Origin: Candidatus Blautia faecipullorum
GTDB lineage: Bacteria > Bacillota > Clostridia > Lachnospirales > Lachnospiraceae
Direction of reading: 5' to 3'
Assembly: GCA_019115125.1 (NCBI GenBank)
Contig: DXEG01000003.1
Span: forward strand, 1 to 64,000
DNA length: 64,000 bases
Both the position numbers and the translations under genes were made by a program. Positions 25,287 through 33,650 of the stretch are shown piece by piece; positions within the stretch are counted from its first letter, which is position 1, and each line of letters opens with the position of its first letter. The notes under the pieces are model-generated. The model saw only the letters and a program-made list of their open reading frames with translations. It was not told the DNA's origin and did no database searches.

Positions 25287-25312
25287 AGGGGCCTGAACGG
25301 GGCCCCTTCTGT
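25287..25312 (+). terminator. Weak terminator after the SH3 protein gene
   Basis: AGGGGCC (25287-25293) pairs with GGCCCCT (25301-25307), then TCTGTATT, a poor T tract. Confidence 0.5.
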
Positions 25313-25340
25313 ATTCTGTATAGAGTGAAGGAGGAAGCTT

Positions 25341-26153
25341 ATGAGGGCGACGGTTCTGGTAGACAATATAGGAAATGAAGAAGTCCGGGGAGAATGGGGG
25401 CTGAGTTTTTTTATTGAGTATGGGGAGCACAGACTTCTTCTGGACGCGGGGGCATCGGGGCTGTTTGCGGAGAATGCGGAAGCGCTGGGCATTTCTCTGG
25501 AGAATGTGGATATTGCGGTCCTTTCCCATGCGCATTATGATCATGCGGACGGAATGGAGCGCTTTTTTGAGATCAATGCCGGCGCGAAGCTCTATCTGAG
25601 GGACTCCTGTGGGGAAAACTGCTACAAAAAAGAAGGACCCCTGTGGAAATATATTGGAATCAGAAACGGCCTTCTGGAGAAATACAGGGACAGGCTTGCG
25701 CCCGTATCCGGTGACCTGGAGCTGGATGGAGGAATATGGCTGATCGCTCATCATACAAAGGATCTTGATAAAATCGGAAAAATGGAGCGTATGTACCGGA
25801 AATCTCCTGAGGGCTGGCTGACGGATTGCTTTGATCATGAGCAGAGTCTTGTGTTTGACACAGAGGAAGGGCTTGTTATTTTTAACAGTTGTTCTCACGG
25901 GGGAGCGGATCATATTATTCGGGAGGTTTCGGCTGCTTTTGGAGGAAAAAAGGTAAAGGCGCTGGTCGGAGGCTTCCACCTTCATAACAAATCAGAGGAA
26001 TATGTAAGAGCATTTTCGGAACGTATCCGGGCGGCGGGTGTGGAGCAGATTTATACAGGCCACTGTACGGGAGAGGAAGCCTACCGGATCCTGAGGGAAG
26101 AACTGGGGGATATGGCGCGTCAGCTGAAGGCCGGGCTTGTCATGGAACTATAG
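25341..26153 (+). CDS. MBL-fold metallo-hydrolase
   Basis: A 270-aa metallo-beta-lactamase-fold protein with the metal motif HAHYDH in VLSHAHYDHADG near residue 66, further ligands in NSCSHGGADH near residue 184, and GGFHLHN and TGHCTGEEAY at the end. It is of the type annotated as a 7,8-dihydropterin-6-methyl-related phosphate synthase homologue, but clostridial copies are of unknown substrate. No signal peptide, so cytoplasmic. It is preceded by GAAGGAGG and ends before a bidirectional terminator. Confidence 0.85.
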   Translation: MRATVLVDNIGNEEVRGEWGLSFFIEYGEHRLLLDAGASGLFAENAEALGISLENVDIAVLSHAHYDHADGMERFFEINAGAKLYLRDSCGENCYKKEGPLWKYIGIRNGLLEKYRDRLAPVSGDLELDGGIWLIAHHTKDLDKIGKMERMYRKSPEGWLTDCFDHEQSLVFDTEEGLVIFNSCSHGGADHIIREVSAAFGGKKVKALVGGFHLHNKSEEYVRAFSERIRAAGVEQIYTGHCTGEEAYRILREELGDMARQLKAGLVMEL

Positions 26154-26183
26154 TGCGATGAAATAAAAAAGCAGAAGCATCAG

Positions 26184-26214
26184 AAAAACACCGGAGCTAT
26201 TTCCGGTGTTTTTT
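26184..26214. terminator. Bidirectional terminator overlapping the DUF1836 stop codon
   Basis: AAAAACACCGGA pairs with TCCGGTGTTTTTT around a short loop. It ends the plus-strand MBL gene and, on the minus strand, contains the stop codon and last codons of the DUF1836 gene. Confidence 0.85.
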
Positions 26215-26820
26215 ATCTTTGGGATCTTCAGAGGCAGGACGCATTTCGTCGATCAGATGCTCGATGAGCATTTTCTTCATATAAACGTCGAAGCTGAGAA
26301 GACAGATAAAGGAGAAAAGCTTCAGAAATTCCTGATCCTCCTCAGGCGCTTCCTGAAAGGTTCCCTGGGCTGTTTTGTAGCGGGAGAGCAGATCCTTTGT
26401 CAGATATTCGATCTGATTTTTTTCCATGCTGAATACTTCATTATAGATGGATGTCAGATCCATGTCGGAATCCGATTTGAAATATTTCTCAGTGATCGGA
26501 TTCAGAAGCGTCTGAATATCGTTGATGGAGAGGATGCTCTTAAAGTAGTAAATAAAAATCAGCAGAAGCAAATGTTCCCTGGAATACCGTTTCTTCTCCG
26601 GCGAAGGGAGGAGATCATTTTTGGCATAATTGTTGATCATGGTCTTGGTAAGGATCTTATCCTCCGGATACCGCTTGGATGAAGCAAGCTGGGATTCCAT
26701 AAAAGTAGTCACCTGATCCATATATAAATCAATTCCGGGAATGTCTTCCGGTTTGATGTAGTCTATTCGGGAAACGCTTTTGATGATACTGTTCATCATA
26801 TCGTGAATGTCTATTGTCAT
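26197..26820 (-). CDS. DUF1836 protein, predicted DNA-binding (MerR-like helix-turn-helix)
   Basis: A 207-aa cytoplasmic protein. The segment KILTKTMINNYAKNDLLPSPEKKRYSREHLLLLIFIYYFKSILS near residues 56-100 resembles a MerR-type winged helix, followed by a helical C-terminal half ending in basic residues. DUF1836 is common in Firmicutes; its function is unknown to me. The gene has a good promoter and a leader with the same two-hairpin element as the deacetylase gene. Self-regulation at this element is a plausible inference only. The stop codon lies in the bidirectional terminator. Confidence 0.8.
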   Translation of the reverse strand: MTIDIHDMMNSIIKSVSRIDYIKPEDIPGIDLYMDQVTTFMESQLASSKRYPEDKILTKTMINNYAKNDLLPSPEKKRYSREHLLLLIFIYYFKSILSINDIQTLLNPITEKYFKSDSDMDLTSIYNEVFSMEKNQIEYLTKDLLSRYKTAQGTFQEAPEEDQEFLKLFSFICLLSFDVYMKKMLIEHLIDEMRPASEDPKDKKHRK

Positions 26821-26883
26821 TTTTTCCCCTTTCTTGACGCGCCTGCTGCGTCATCAAGGTGGATTTGGAAGTTTACTTCCAAA
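26821..26883 (-). promoter_or_regulatory. Conserved two-hairpin 5'-UTR element, copy 2
   Basis: On the minus strand the order is TTTGGAAGTAAACTTCCAAA (26864-26883), TCCACC, the hairpin TGACGC-AGCAGGC-GCGTCA, then AAGGGG and ATG. It matches copy 1 in sequence and spacing (43 versus 44 nt from palindrome to ATG). The second hairpin has an A-U pair where copy 1 would have G-U. Confidence 0.75.
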
Positions 26884-26900
26884 CTTATCACCTCTGCTCT

Positions 26901-26929
26901 ATTATATAGTTTTGGAAACTACTTGTAAA
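26901..26929 (-). promoter_or_regulatory. Promoter of the DUF1836 gene
   Basis: On the minus strand TTTACA and TATAAT are separated by 17 bp. The palindrome of the shared element lies about 20-40 bp downstream of the -10, that is within the transcribed leader. Confidence 0.7.
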
Positions 26930-26955
26930 TGTTTTTTTGACGTTTTTTGGCGGGA

Positions 26956-27807
26956 TCAGGGCTTGATGATCCTGGTTTTCTGACGGTAGCTTCTGGGAGA
27001 CAGTCCGTATACATTTTTGAAGGCTCTGGAAAAATGGAGCTGGTTGGGATAGCCGACCTGAACGCTGATGTCTTTGATGGAGAGGTCGGTGGTTTTCAGA
27101 AGCTCCGCCGCCTTTGACAGCCTGTAGCGAATAAGGAATTCCTGAGGCGACTGGCCCATATTTTCCCGGAAGATCTTGCCGAAATAGCTCCTGTCCAGAT
27201 TCAGACGGTTGGCCATATCCTCCACAGTAATGGAAAAGGGATAGTTGGCGGAGATAAATGCGATGGCCTCGTTGGTGTAAAACTGTGTGCGTTTTCCGTT
27301 CTGGGTTTTCCGTCTGGAGGAGGAGCCGGACAGCAGCGCGTCCATGATCAGGAACAGATGGCCGATCAGATGATAGGAGGACTGTGTTTTGGAGGAAGCC
27401 AGATGGAAAAGCTCGTCCTTCAAAAGTGTTCCGGCCTGTTCTGATTGGGGAAGAAAAATCGGATGCTCGGTGGAAAGTCCCGCGCTTTCCAGGATCTCCC
27501 TGGCTTTCAGTCCGTCAAATTCGATCCAGGCATATTCCCATGGATCTTCTCTGTCGGCACAGTAGGTATTGATGTGTGCCGGTTCGATGAGAAACCCCAT
27601 ATTTTCGTGAATTTCGTAATTTTCTGAGCCATCCCCCTTATCCACCGAGAGGGATCCTTTTCCGGAAATGACATAATGAAACAGATAGTGATTACGGATT
27701 GCCGGACCGTACGAGTGCAGGGGCAGACATTTTTCATATCCATACTGATAGAGGGTCAGATCCATAAAACGGTCGTCTGAGAATACCTGAAACAAGAGAT
27801 TGTCCAT
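26956..27807 (-). CDS. AraC-family transcriptional regulator of the alpha-galactoside genes
   Basis: A 283-aa regulator with an N-terminal cupin-like sugar-binding domain (HYLFHYVISGKGSLSVDKG, GFLIEPAHINTYCAD) and a C-terminal AraC domain with two helix-turn-helix units (ITVEDMANRLNLDRSYFGKIFRENMGQSPQEFL and LSIKDISVQVGYPNQLHFSRAFKNVYGLSPRSYR). It is divergent from the ABC transporter-GH36 genes, the arrangement of MsmR/RafR-type activators responding to raffinose or melibiose. Start 27807 (MDNLLFQ) follows AAGGAG; an upstream ATG at 27858 has none. A palindrome at 27880-27897 lies in the shared gap. Confidence 0.88.
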   Translation of the reverse strand: MDNLLFQVFSDDRFMDLTLYQYGYEKCLPLHSYGPAIRNHYLFHYVISGKGSLSVDKGDGSENYEIHENMGFLIEPAHINTYCADREDPWEYAWIEFDGLKAREILESAGLSTEHPIFLPQSEQAGTLLKDELFHLASSKTQSSYHLIGHLFLIMDALLSGSSSRRKTQNGKRTQFYTNEAIAFISANYPFSITVEDMANRLNLDRSYFGKIFRENMGQSPQEFLIRYRLSKAAELLKTTDLSIKDISVQVGYPNQLHFSRAFKNVYGLSPRSYRQKTRIIKP

Positions 27808-27879
27808 ATTTTTTCTCCTTATATAAAAAATATTGTTGGTAATATTGCATAAAAACAAAGGTTGAAAAATGTATAATAT

Positions 27880-27897
27880 AAACGAAATTATTCGTTT
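27880..27897. promoter_or_regulatory. Palindrome in the araC-ABC transporter gap (candidate operator)
   Basis: AAACGAA-ATTA-TTCGTTT is a perfect inverted repeat placed between the divergent genes, about 90 bp upstream of the transporter -35. Position fits an activator site; it could also serve catabolite control. Confidence 0.5.
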
Positions 27898-27985
27898 CCA
27901 CCTAATTATATACCATTATTAGTACTAACTGCAACTATTTTATTGAAAAATAGCATTTGTACATAAATTGTAACCCGTGGGAATA

Positions 27986-28014
27986 TTTACACAAAATATC
28001 CTGAGTGCTACAAT
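27986..28014 (+). promoter_or_regulatory. Promoter of the alpha-galactoside transport operon
   Basis: TTTACA (27986-27991) and TACAAT (28009-28014) are separated by 17 bp, starting transcription about 30 bp before the binding-protein gene. Confidence 0.65.
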
Positions 28015-28052
28015 CAAATTACCGAATATGGAAAAAGGAAAGGAGAAGAGTA

Positions 28053-29351
28053 ATGAAAAGAAAGGCATGGATTGCTGTGGGACTGGGTGCCGTTTTGCTG
28101 GGCGCCGGAGTCACACTGACAGGATGCGGAGATTCTTCCACAGACAATGGGAAGATCCAGATTGAGATGGTCCAGTACAAGCAGGAAGCGGTCAAGGCTT
28201 TTGAGCAGATGGAAGAAAAATTCAATGCCACCCATGATGACATTGAGCTGACCATCGAATCTCCCAATGATGCGATGACGATCCTGAAAACGCGCTTTAT
28301 CAAGGAGGATCAGCCGGACATCATTGGAATCGGAGGAGACATTAACTACTCCAATTTCCTGGATTCAGAGATGCTGATGGATATCTCCGATTTTGACGGT
28401 CTTGAGGATGTGAAGCAGTCTTATAAGGACATTCTGGAGAATCTGGAGTTTGTGCCCACGGAAGGAACCTACGCGGTACCTTATGTGGCAAACGCGGCCG
28501 GTATCCTTTACAACAAGGATATGTTCGAGGAGAACGGCTGGGAGATCCCCACGACATGGGATGAGTTCCTGACACTTCTTGATACGATCCAGGCTTCCGG
28601 GCAGCAGCCGCTCTATTTCGGCTTTAAGGATTCCTGGACCTGTCTTGCCCCGTGGAACGCTATGGCCTGCGATCTTGCGGACGCGGATGTATGCCAGCAG
28701 GTGAACAGAGGCGAGGCCACTTTCTCAGAAGCCTACAGAGAGGTTGCGGAGAAGATCATCCAGCTTCTTCCCTATGCTCAGGACGATCCTGTTGCGTACA
28801 GCTATAACGACGCCTGTACAGCATTCGCCAGAGGCGAATCCGCTATGTACTGCATCGGAAGCTACGCCGTTCCGCAGATTCTGTCCGTTAATCCGGATAT
28901 GAACATCGATTCCTTCGTCTTCCCGGCACATGACGAAGCGGATGGTCAGATCCTGAATTCCGGTGTGGACCTGCTGTTTGCCGTTATGGAGGACTGCGAG
29001 AACAAAGAAGCCGCTTATGAGGTTCTGCGCTTTATGATGGAGGACGAAACCATCCAGATCTATCTGGACGACCAGAACGCCATTCCTTGTAAAGAAGGCG
29101 AGTTTACCCTTCCTTCACAGCTTGACGGCATGACCGAGTACATTGAAGCAGATAAGATGGTGGATTATCAGGATCATCATTATCCGTCTGAGATGGCAGT
29201 AGACGCTATGATCCAGACCTACCTCATGGATGGGGACACCGACGCATTCCTTGAGAAGTTTGATACAGAATGGCAGCGTTACAACCGTGACCTGATCCGT
29301 AAGGTTCAGCAGTATGAAGAAGAGCACGGGGAAGGAGGAAATGAATCATGA
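28053..29351 (+). CDS. Extracellular solute-binding protein (sugar, family 1), lipoprotein
   Basis: A 432-aa lipoprotein: residues 1-24 end at the lipobox LTGC (LGAGVTLTGCGDSS). It is a bacterial extracellular solute-binding protein of the oligosaccharide type, with KAFEQMEEKFNATHDDIELTI, DIIGIGGDINYSNFLDSEMLMDISDF and WEIPTTWDEFLTLL. With the two permeases downstream it forms a CUT1-type sugar importer; the flanking AraC regulator and alpha-galactosidase suggest raffinose, melibiose or stachyose as ligand. AAAGGAGAAGAG precedes ATG 28053. It overlaps the next gene by ATGA. Confidence 0.92.
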   Translation: MKRKAWIAVGLGAVLLGAGVTLTGCGDSSTDNGKIQIEMVQYKQEAVKAFEQMEEKFNATHDDIELTIESPNDAMTILKTRFIKEDQPDIIGIGGDINYSNFLDSEMLMDISDFDGLEDVKQSYKDILENLEFVPTEGTYAVPYVANAAGILYNKDMFEENGWEIPTTWDEFLTLLDTIQASGQQPLYFGFKDSWTCLAPWNAMACDLADADVCQQVNRGEATFSEAYREVAEKIIQLLPYAQDDPVAYSYNDACTAFARGESAMYCIGSYAVPQILSVNPDMNIDSFVFPAHDEADGQILNSGVDLLFAVMEDCENKEAAYEVLRFMMEDETIQIYLDDQNAIPCKEGEFTLPSQLDGMTEYIEADKMVDYQDHHYPSEMAVDAMIQTYLMDGDTDAFLEKFDTEWQRYNRDLIRKVQQYEEEHGEGGNES

Positions 29352-30229
29352 TGGACAAAGCAAAAGGCAATGAAAGAAAACGCACATTTCTTTTGATCAC
29401 TATTCCCATTCTTGTGCTGTTTTTCACTTTCAATACACTGCCGCTGATCAAAGGTTTTATTTACAGCTTTACGAACTTTAAGGGCTATGGCAGCTATGAA
29501 TGGGTCGGCCTGAGAAACTATATCGACCTGTTTCAGGACGCCCGTGTGGGAAGATCCTATCTGTTTACCTTTAAGTTTGCAGTCGTTTGTACGATCATTG
29601 TGAATGTAGTCAGCCTGATCCTGGCTCTGGGACTGAACAGCAAGATCAAGGCAAAGAGCGCTCTGAGAGGAATTTACTTTATCCCCAACGTTCTGGGCGG
29701 ACTGGTTGTAGGCTATATCTTCAGCTTTATTTTTACATATATCCTTCCGACCATCGGACAGACTCTGGGAATCGAAGCCCTCAGCGGAAGTATGCTGGCA
29801 AGCACAAAAACCGCATGGTTCGCCATCGTGATCGTCGCCGCATGGCAGTCTATCGCCATGAATACGATCATTTATATCTCCGGTCTGCAGACGGTACCGG
29901 AGGATGTTTACGAGGCAGGTTCCATTGACGGAGCTACAGGCTGGACGAAATTCAAAAGCCTGACCTTCCCTCTGATCATTCCGTTTTTCACCATTAACAT
30001 GGTGCTCTGCATGAAAAACTTCCTGATGGCTTTCGACCAGATCATGGCGTTGACCAAGGGGGGGCCGGCACAGAGTACGGAATCCATCTCCTACCTGATC
30101 TACCAAAACGGTATGTCCGGCGGACAGTTCGGATTCCAGAGTGCTAACGCGGTGCTGTTCTTCATAGTGATCGTGGCAATCTCTGTGTTCCAGCTTTCAT
30201 TTATGAATAAGAAGGAGGAGCAGTTATGA
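29348..30229 (+). CDS. Sugar ABC transporter permease (MsmF/RafF type)
   Basis: A 293-aa permease with six helices (LLITIPILVLFFTFNTLPLIKGFIYSFTNF in the first) and the EAA loop YEAGSIDGATGWTKFKSLTFPLI near residue 199, which contacts the ATPase. It overlaps the binding-protein stop by ATGA, and its own stop overlaps the next permease by ATGA, so all three are translationally coupled. AAGGAGG lies 9 nt before ATG 29348; the following ATG (29351) is also possible. Confidence 0.93.
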   Translation: MMDKAKGNERKRTFLLITIPILVLFFTFNTLPLIKGFIYSFTNFKGYGSYEWVGLRNYIDLFQDARVGRSYLFTFKFAVVCTIIVNVVSLILALGLNSKIKAKSALRGIYFIPNVLGGLVVGYIFSFIFTYILPTIGQTLGIEALSGSMLASTKTAWFAIVIVAAWQSIAMNTIIYISGLQTVPEDVYEAGSIDGATGWTKFKSLTFPLIIPFFTINMVLCMKNFLMAFDQIMALTKGGPAQSTESISYLIYQNGMSGGQFGFQSANAVLFFIVIVAISVFQLSFMNKKEEQL

Positions 30230-31077
30230 TGAAAAAGAAAAGTCAGGGTGTTGGCGGAACCAACTGGCCCATTACAATTTTGCTGATCATCGGATGCGTT
30301 ACGATTTTCTTCCCATTATATATGGCGGTGATCATCGCTTTCAAACAGCCCTCCGAAATGACCAATGACATTGCGGGAGCGCTGGCATTTCCATCAAAAT
30401 GGAGCTTCAGCAACTTTACACAGGCCATGGAGGTCACTGATTTTTGGAACTCTGTGGGCAACTCCCTTCTGATTACGATCCTGACTGTAGTGATCGCGAT
30501 CCTCATTCACTCTCTGGCAGGATACGCAATCGGAAGAAATATGGGAAACAGCAAATTTTATAAATTTTCTTATCTTTACATTGTAAGCGGTATGTTTGTA
30601 CCTTTTGCTATCCTGATGATGCCTCTGGTAAAACAGACCTCACAGATGGGAATTGGAAATAGGGCTGGCGTAATCATTCTTTATGTGGTATTCTATATGC
30701 CGATGAACGTGCTGCTGTATTCCGGTTACCTGAAAAATATCCCGCTGGCGCTGGAGGAAGCCGCTAAGGTGGATGGCGCGAGCACGTGGAAAACCTACTG
30801 GAGCATTATCTTCCCCATCATGAAGCCCATGCACGCTACGGTAGCGGTACTGACTGCGCTGGGAACATGGAACGACGTAATGACTCCTCTGGTAATCATG
30901 TCTGGAACAGGCAAGAATACCCTGCCGCTGGCGCAGTTAAACTTCCAGACACAGTTCGGTACCAATTACAATCTGGCGTTCGCATCTTACCTGTTGGCGC
31001 TGATCCCGATCCTGATCTTCTATCTGGTTTGCCAGAAGCAGATCCTGAACGGTGTTGTAAACGGTGCTGTAAAGTAA
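30226..31077 (+). CDS. Sugar ABC transporter permease (MsmG/RafG type)
   Basis: A 283-aa second permease with about six helices and the EAA loop LEEAAKVDGASTWKTYWSIIFPIMKP near residue 174. It pairs with the previous permease in a heterodimeric sugar channel. No ATPase gene follows, so the transporter must share one encoded elsewhere (an MsmK/UgpC-type protein), as is common for CUT1 systems. A hairpin separates it from the GH36 gene. Confidence 0.93.
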   Translation: MMKKKSQGVGGTNWPITILLIIGCVTIFFPLYMAVIIAFKQPSEMTNDIAGALAFPSKWSFSNFTQAMEVTDFWNSVGNSLLITILTVVIAILIHSLAGYAIGRNMGNSKFYKFSYLYIVSGMFVPFAILMMPLVKQTSQMGIGNRAGVIILYVVFYMPMNVLLYSGYLKNIPLALEEAAKVDGASTWKTYWSIIFPIMKPMHATVAVLTALGTWNDVMTPLVIMSGTGKNTLPLAQLNFQTQFGTNYNLAFASYLLALIPILIFYLVCQKQILNGVVNGAVK

Positions 31078-31112
31078 ATAGTGTAACCGGCGTGCGTATG
31101 CAGGTGAATAGA

Positions 31113-31150
31113 CAGGACATCAGGGCAGAATATTCTGCTCTGGTGTCCTG
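31113..31150 (+). other. Long hairpin between the permease and alpha-galactosidase genes
   Basis: CAGGACATCAGGGCAGAAT (from 31113) pairs over about 19 positions (some G-U) with the following segment ending at TGTCCTG (31150). No T tract follows, so it is more likely an mRNA-stability or processing element than a terminator. Confidence 0.6.
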
Positions 31151-31176
31151 ATAATACAGTTTAAAAGGAGAAGACG

Positions 31177-33372
31177 ATGTCAATAGTACTGAATGAAGGA
31201 AGATCCTTGTTTACACTGTGTACGAAGACCAGTATGTACCAGATGAAGGCGGACGATTACGGAGTCCTGCTTCATACCTACTATGGAAAGAAAACGGAAA
31301 TTATGGATTATTCCTACCTGATACAGAGAAGAGATCACGGATTCTCAGGGAATCCTTATCAGGCGGGAAACGACAGAACCTATTCACTGGATACCCTGCC
31401 ACAGGAGTATTCCTGCTTCGGAAGCGGGGATTACCGCCAGAGCGCACTGTCGGTAAAGTATCAGACAGGGGCGATGGCTCTGGAGCTGCGCTACAAAGGA
31501 TATGAGCTTCTGGAAGGGAAGTATGAGATTCCGGGGCTTCCCGCTATCTACGCTATGGATGGAAACCGGGCGGATACCCTTGTGATCACCATGAAGGACG
31601 ACGTGGAAAATGTGTGTGTAAAACTGTACTATGGTGTGATGGAAGACCTGGATGTGATCACAAGAGCTGTCTGTGTGGAAAACCGCGGCGACGCGCCTGT
31701 ATTTCTGGAACGCGTCATGTCGCTGTGTCTCGACAAATCCTACGGTGATTTTGACTGGATCACCTTTTATGGAAAACATGAGATGGAGCGCCAGCTTTCC
31801 AGGACGCCTGTTCATCACGGTATTCAGGCGGTGGGAAGTCTCCGGGGAACCTCCAGCCATCAATATAATCCCTTTGTGATGCTGGCAGACGGAGGTACCT
31901 CCGAAACCCAGGGTGATTGTTATGGATTTTCGCTTCTTTACAGCGGGAATTTCCTCGCGGAGGCAGAGCAGGATCAGTTTAATCAGACAAGAGTGCTGAT
32001 GGGAATCCATCCGGAAAACTTTTCATATAAGCTGGAGCCGGGTGAGAGTTTCTGGACTCCGGAAGCGGCGATGGTGTACAGCGATGGCGGATTTGAAAAG
32101 CTGTCCCATATCTATCACAGAGCATTCCGCAGCAATCTCTGCAGGGGCAGATTCAAACATGCCAGAAGGCCTGTCCTTATGAATAACTGGGAAGGAACAT
32201 ATTTTGACTTCACAGGAGAAAAGCTCCTGGGTATGGCGGAAAAAGCCGCGGATCTGGGAGTGGAGCTTTTTGTCATGGACGACGGATGGTTCGGAGAAAG
32301 AAATACGGACAACAGCGGTCTGGGAGACTGGCATGTAAATGAAGAAAAGCTCGGATGTACGCTGGCAGAGCTTTCGGACAGGATTCATGATCTGGGACTG
32401 AAATTCGGTATCTGGTACGAGCCGGAGGGGATTTCTGAGGACAGCCGTCTGTACAGAGAGCATCCGGACTGGGTTCTCCGTGTTCCGGGGCGTGATCCTA
32501 TGAGGGGAAGATATCAGCTTGTGCTGGATTTTTCCAGGGAAGATGTGCGCAATGCTATTTTTGACCAGATGAGCAGAGTTCTGGATAAGGTGAAGGTGGA
32601 TTATCTGAAGTGGGATTTCAACCGCAGTATCAGCGATGTTTATTCCTCCCAGCTTCCGCCGGAGCGCCAGGGAGAGGTTCCTCACCGTTATGTGCTGGGG
32701 CTGTATGAGTTTCTGGAACGTCTTGGAAAACGCTATCCCGACATGCTTCTTGAGGGCTGCAGCGGAGGCGGCGGAAGGTTTGACGCAGGAATGCTTTATT
32801 ATACGCCGCAGATCTGGTGCAGTGACGATACCGACGCCATTGAGCGTCTGGAGATCCAGTACGGGACTTCTTTTTCCTATCCTGTTTCCACTATGGGGGC
32901 TCATGTTTCCGCATGCCCCAATCATCAGACAGGAAGATCTACACCACTGAGTACGAGAGCGGTGGTGGCAATGGCCGGTACCTTCGGCTATGAGCTGGAT
33001 CCGGGAAAGCTCTCAGAAGAGGAAAAAGCAGAAGTGCGGGAGCAGATCGCAGTCTTCAAAAAATATTACGAGCTGATCCAGGATGGCGATTATTTCCGTC
33101 TTACGGATCCTGCCAGAGACGAGCACTACGCGGCCTGGGAATTTGCCGGGAAGGACGGCGGAGAGGCGCTTCTCTGCGTTGTGGCTTCCAAGGTGCGGAC
33201 CAACGACCCGCCGTCAAGGCTGCTTCTGCGAGGCCTGAAGGAGGAGGCTGTCTATGAGATGGACGGGAAGGAATATCCGGGCGGAGCTCTGATGTACGGT
33301 GGATATCCTCTGCCGGAAGCGAAGGAAGAGTATCAGAGCTGGATGTTCCATTTTCGCATGAAAGAGAAATAA
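31177..33372 (+). CDS. Alpha-galactosidase, glycoside hydrolase family 36
   Basis: A 731-aa GH36 enzyme that removes terminal alpha-1,6-galactose from melibiose, raffinose and stachyose. The N-terminal beta domain leads to a TIM barrel with LFVMDDGWFGERN, WYEPEGIS, KWDFNRS holding the catalytic nucleophile (D480) and CSDDTDA holding the acid/base Asp near 550, plus the substrate motif EGCSGGGGRFD. No signal peptide, so it acts on imported sugar in the cytoplasm. It is the last gene of the AraC-ABC operon, with AAAAGGAG before the start. Length is usual for the homotetrameric bacterial type. Confidence 0.95.
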   Translation: MSIVLNEGRSLFTLCTKTSMYQMKADDYGVLLHTYYGKKTEIMDYSYLIQRRDHGFSGNPYQAGNDRTYSLDTLPQEYSCFGSGDYRQSALSVKYQTGAMALELRYKGYELLEGKYEIPGLPAIYAMDGNRADTLVITMKDDVENVCVKLYYGVMEDLDVITRAVCVENRGDAPVFLERVMSLCLDKSYGDFDWITFYGKHEMERQLSRTPVHHGIQAVGSLRGTSSHQYNPFVMLADGGTSETQGDCYGFSLLYSGNFLAEAEQDQFNQTRVLMGIHPENFSYKLEPGESFWTPEAAMVYSDGGFEKLSHIYHRAFRSNLCRGRFKHARRPVLMNNWEGTYFDFTGEKLLGMAEKAADLGVELFVMDDGWFGERNTDNSGLGDWHVNEEKLGCTLAELSDRIHDLGLKFGIWYEPEGISEDSRLYREHPDWVLRVPGRDPMRGRYQLVLDFSREDVRNAIFDQMSRVLDKVKVDYLKWDFNRSISDVYSSQLPPERQGEVPHRYVLGLYEFLERLGKRYPDMLLEGCSGGGGRFDAGMLYYTPQIWCSDDTDAIERLEIQYGTSFSYPVSTMGAHVSACPNHQTGRSTPLSTRAVVAMAGTFGYELDPGKLSEEEKAEVREQIAVFKKYYELIQDGDYFRLTDPARDEHYAAWEFAGKDGGEALLCVVASKVRTNDPPSRLLLRGLKEEAVYEMDGKEYPGGALMYGGYPLPEAKEEYQSWMFHFRMKEK

Positions 33373-33395
33373 CAAATATTTTTTATCAGCATTTT

Positions 33396-33436
33396 AAGGC
33401 TGCTTCCGCCCCCGGTACGGGCGGGGCGGCCTTTTC
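33396..33436 (+). terminator. Terminator after the GH36 gene
   Basis: AAGGC (33396-33400) pairs with GCCTT (33429-33433) and CCGCCC with GGGCGG inside, then TTTTC. It ends the alpha-galactoside operon. Confidence 0.75.
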
Positions 33437-33450
33437 TGGTTTTTGCTCTC

Positions 33451-33479
33451 TTGTAAGAACGCATGTTTTTATGTATAAT
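33451..33479 (+). promoter_or_regulatory. Promoter of the structured RNA
   Basis: TTGTAA (33451-33456) and a perfect TATAAT (33474-33479) are separated by 17 bp. Start of transcription near 33486 would place the first paired bases of the RNA at its 5' end. Confidence 0.75.
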
Positions 33480-33485
33480 GATGCC

Positions 33486-33650
33486 AGGGTCAAAAGGTCT
33501 GAACCCGTATGAGCTTGCTCATATAAGGGTGGAAGACCTTGGGACCCGCCACGATATAAGCATAAAAGCGGGATGGATATCCCGTGATATGCGAATATTG
33601 GGCAGGATTGTGAGTGTGCTCGGCACGGAACAATCCGTATGCATCATAGT
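33486..33650 (+). ncRNA. Highly structured unidentified RNA upstream of pcrA
   Basis: About 165 nt with no convincing coding capacity but dense base pairing. First domain, nested: GGGTC (33487-33491) with GACCC (33543-33547); AAGGTCT (33494-33500) with AGACCTT (33534-33540); ACCC (33503-33506) with GGGT (33527-33530); TATGAGC (33508-33514) with GCTCATA (33517-33523). Then CGGGAT/ATCCCG (33569-33584). Last domain: ATGC (33589) with GCAT (33641), GGATTGT (33605-33611) with ACAATCC (33630-33636), GTGC with GCAC inside. It could be an independent RNA or a pcrA leader. I cannot assign a family; the raiA motif RNA is one candidate to test. Confidence 0.75.
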
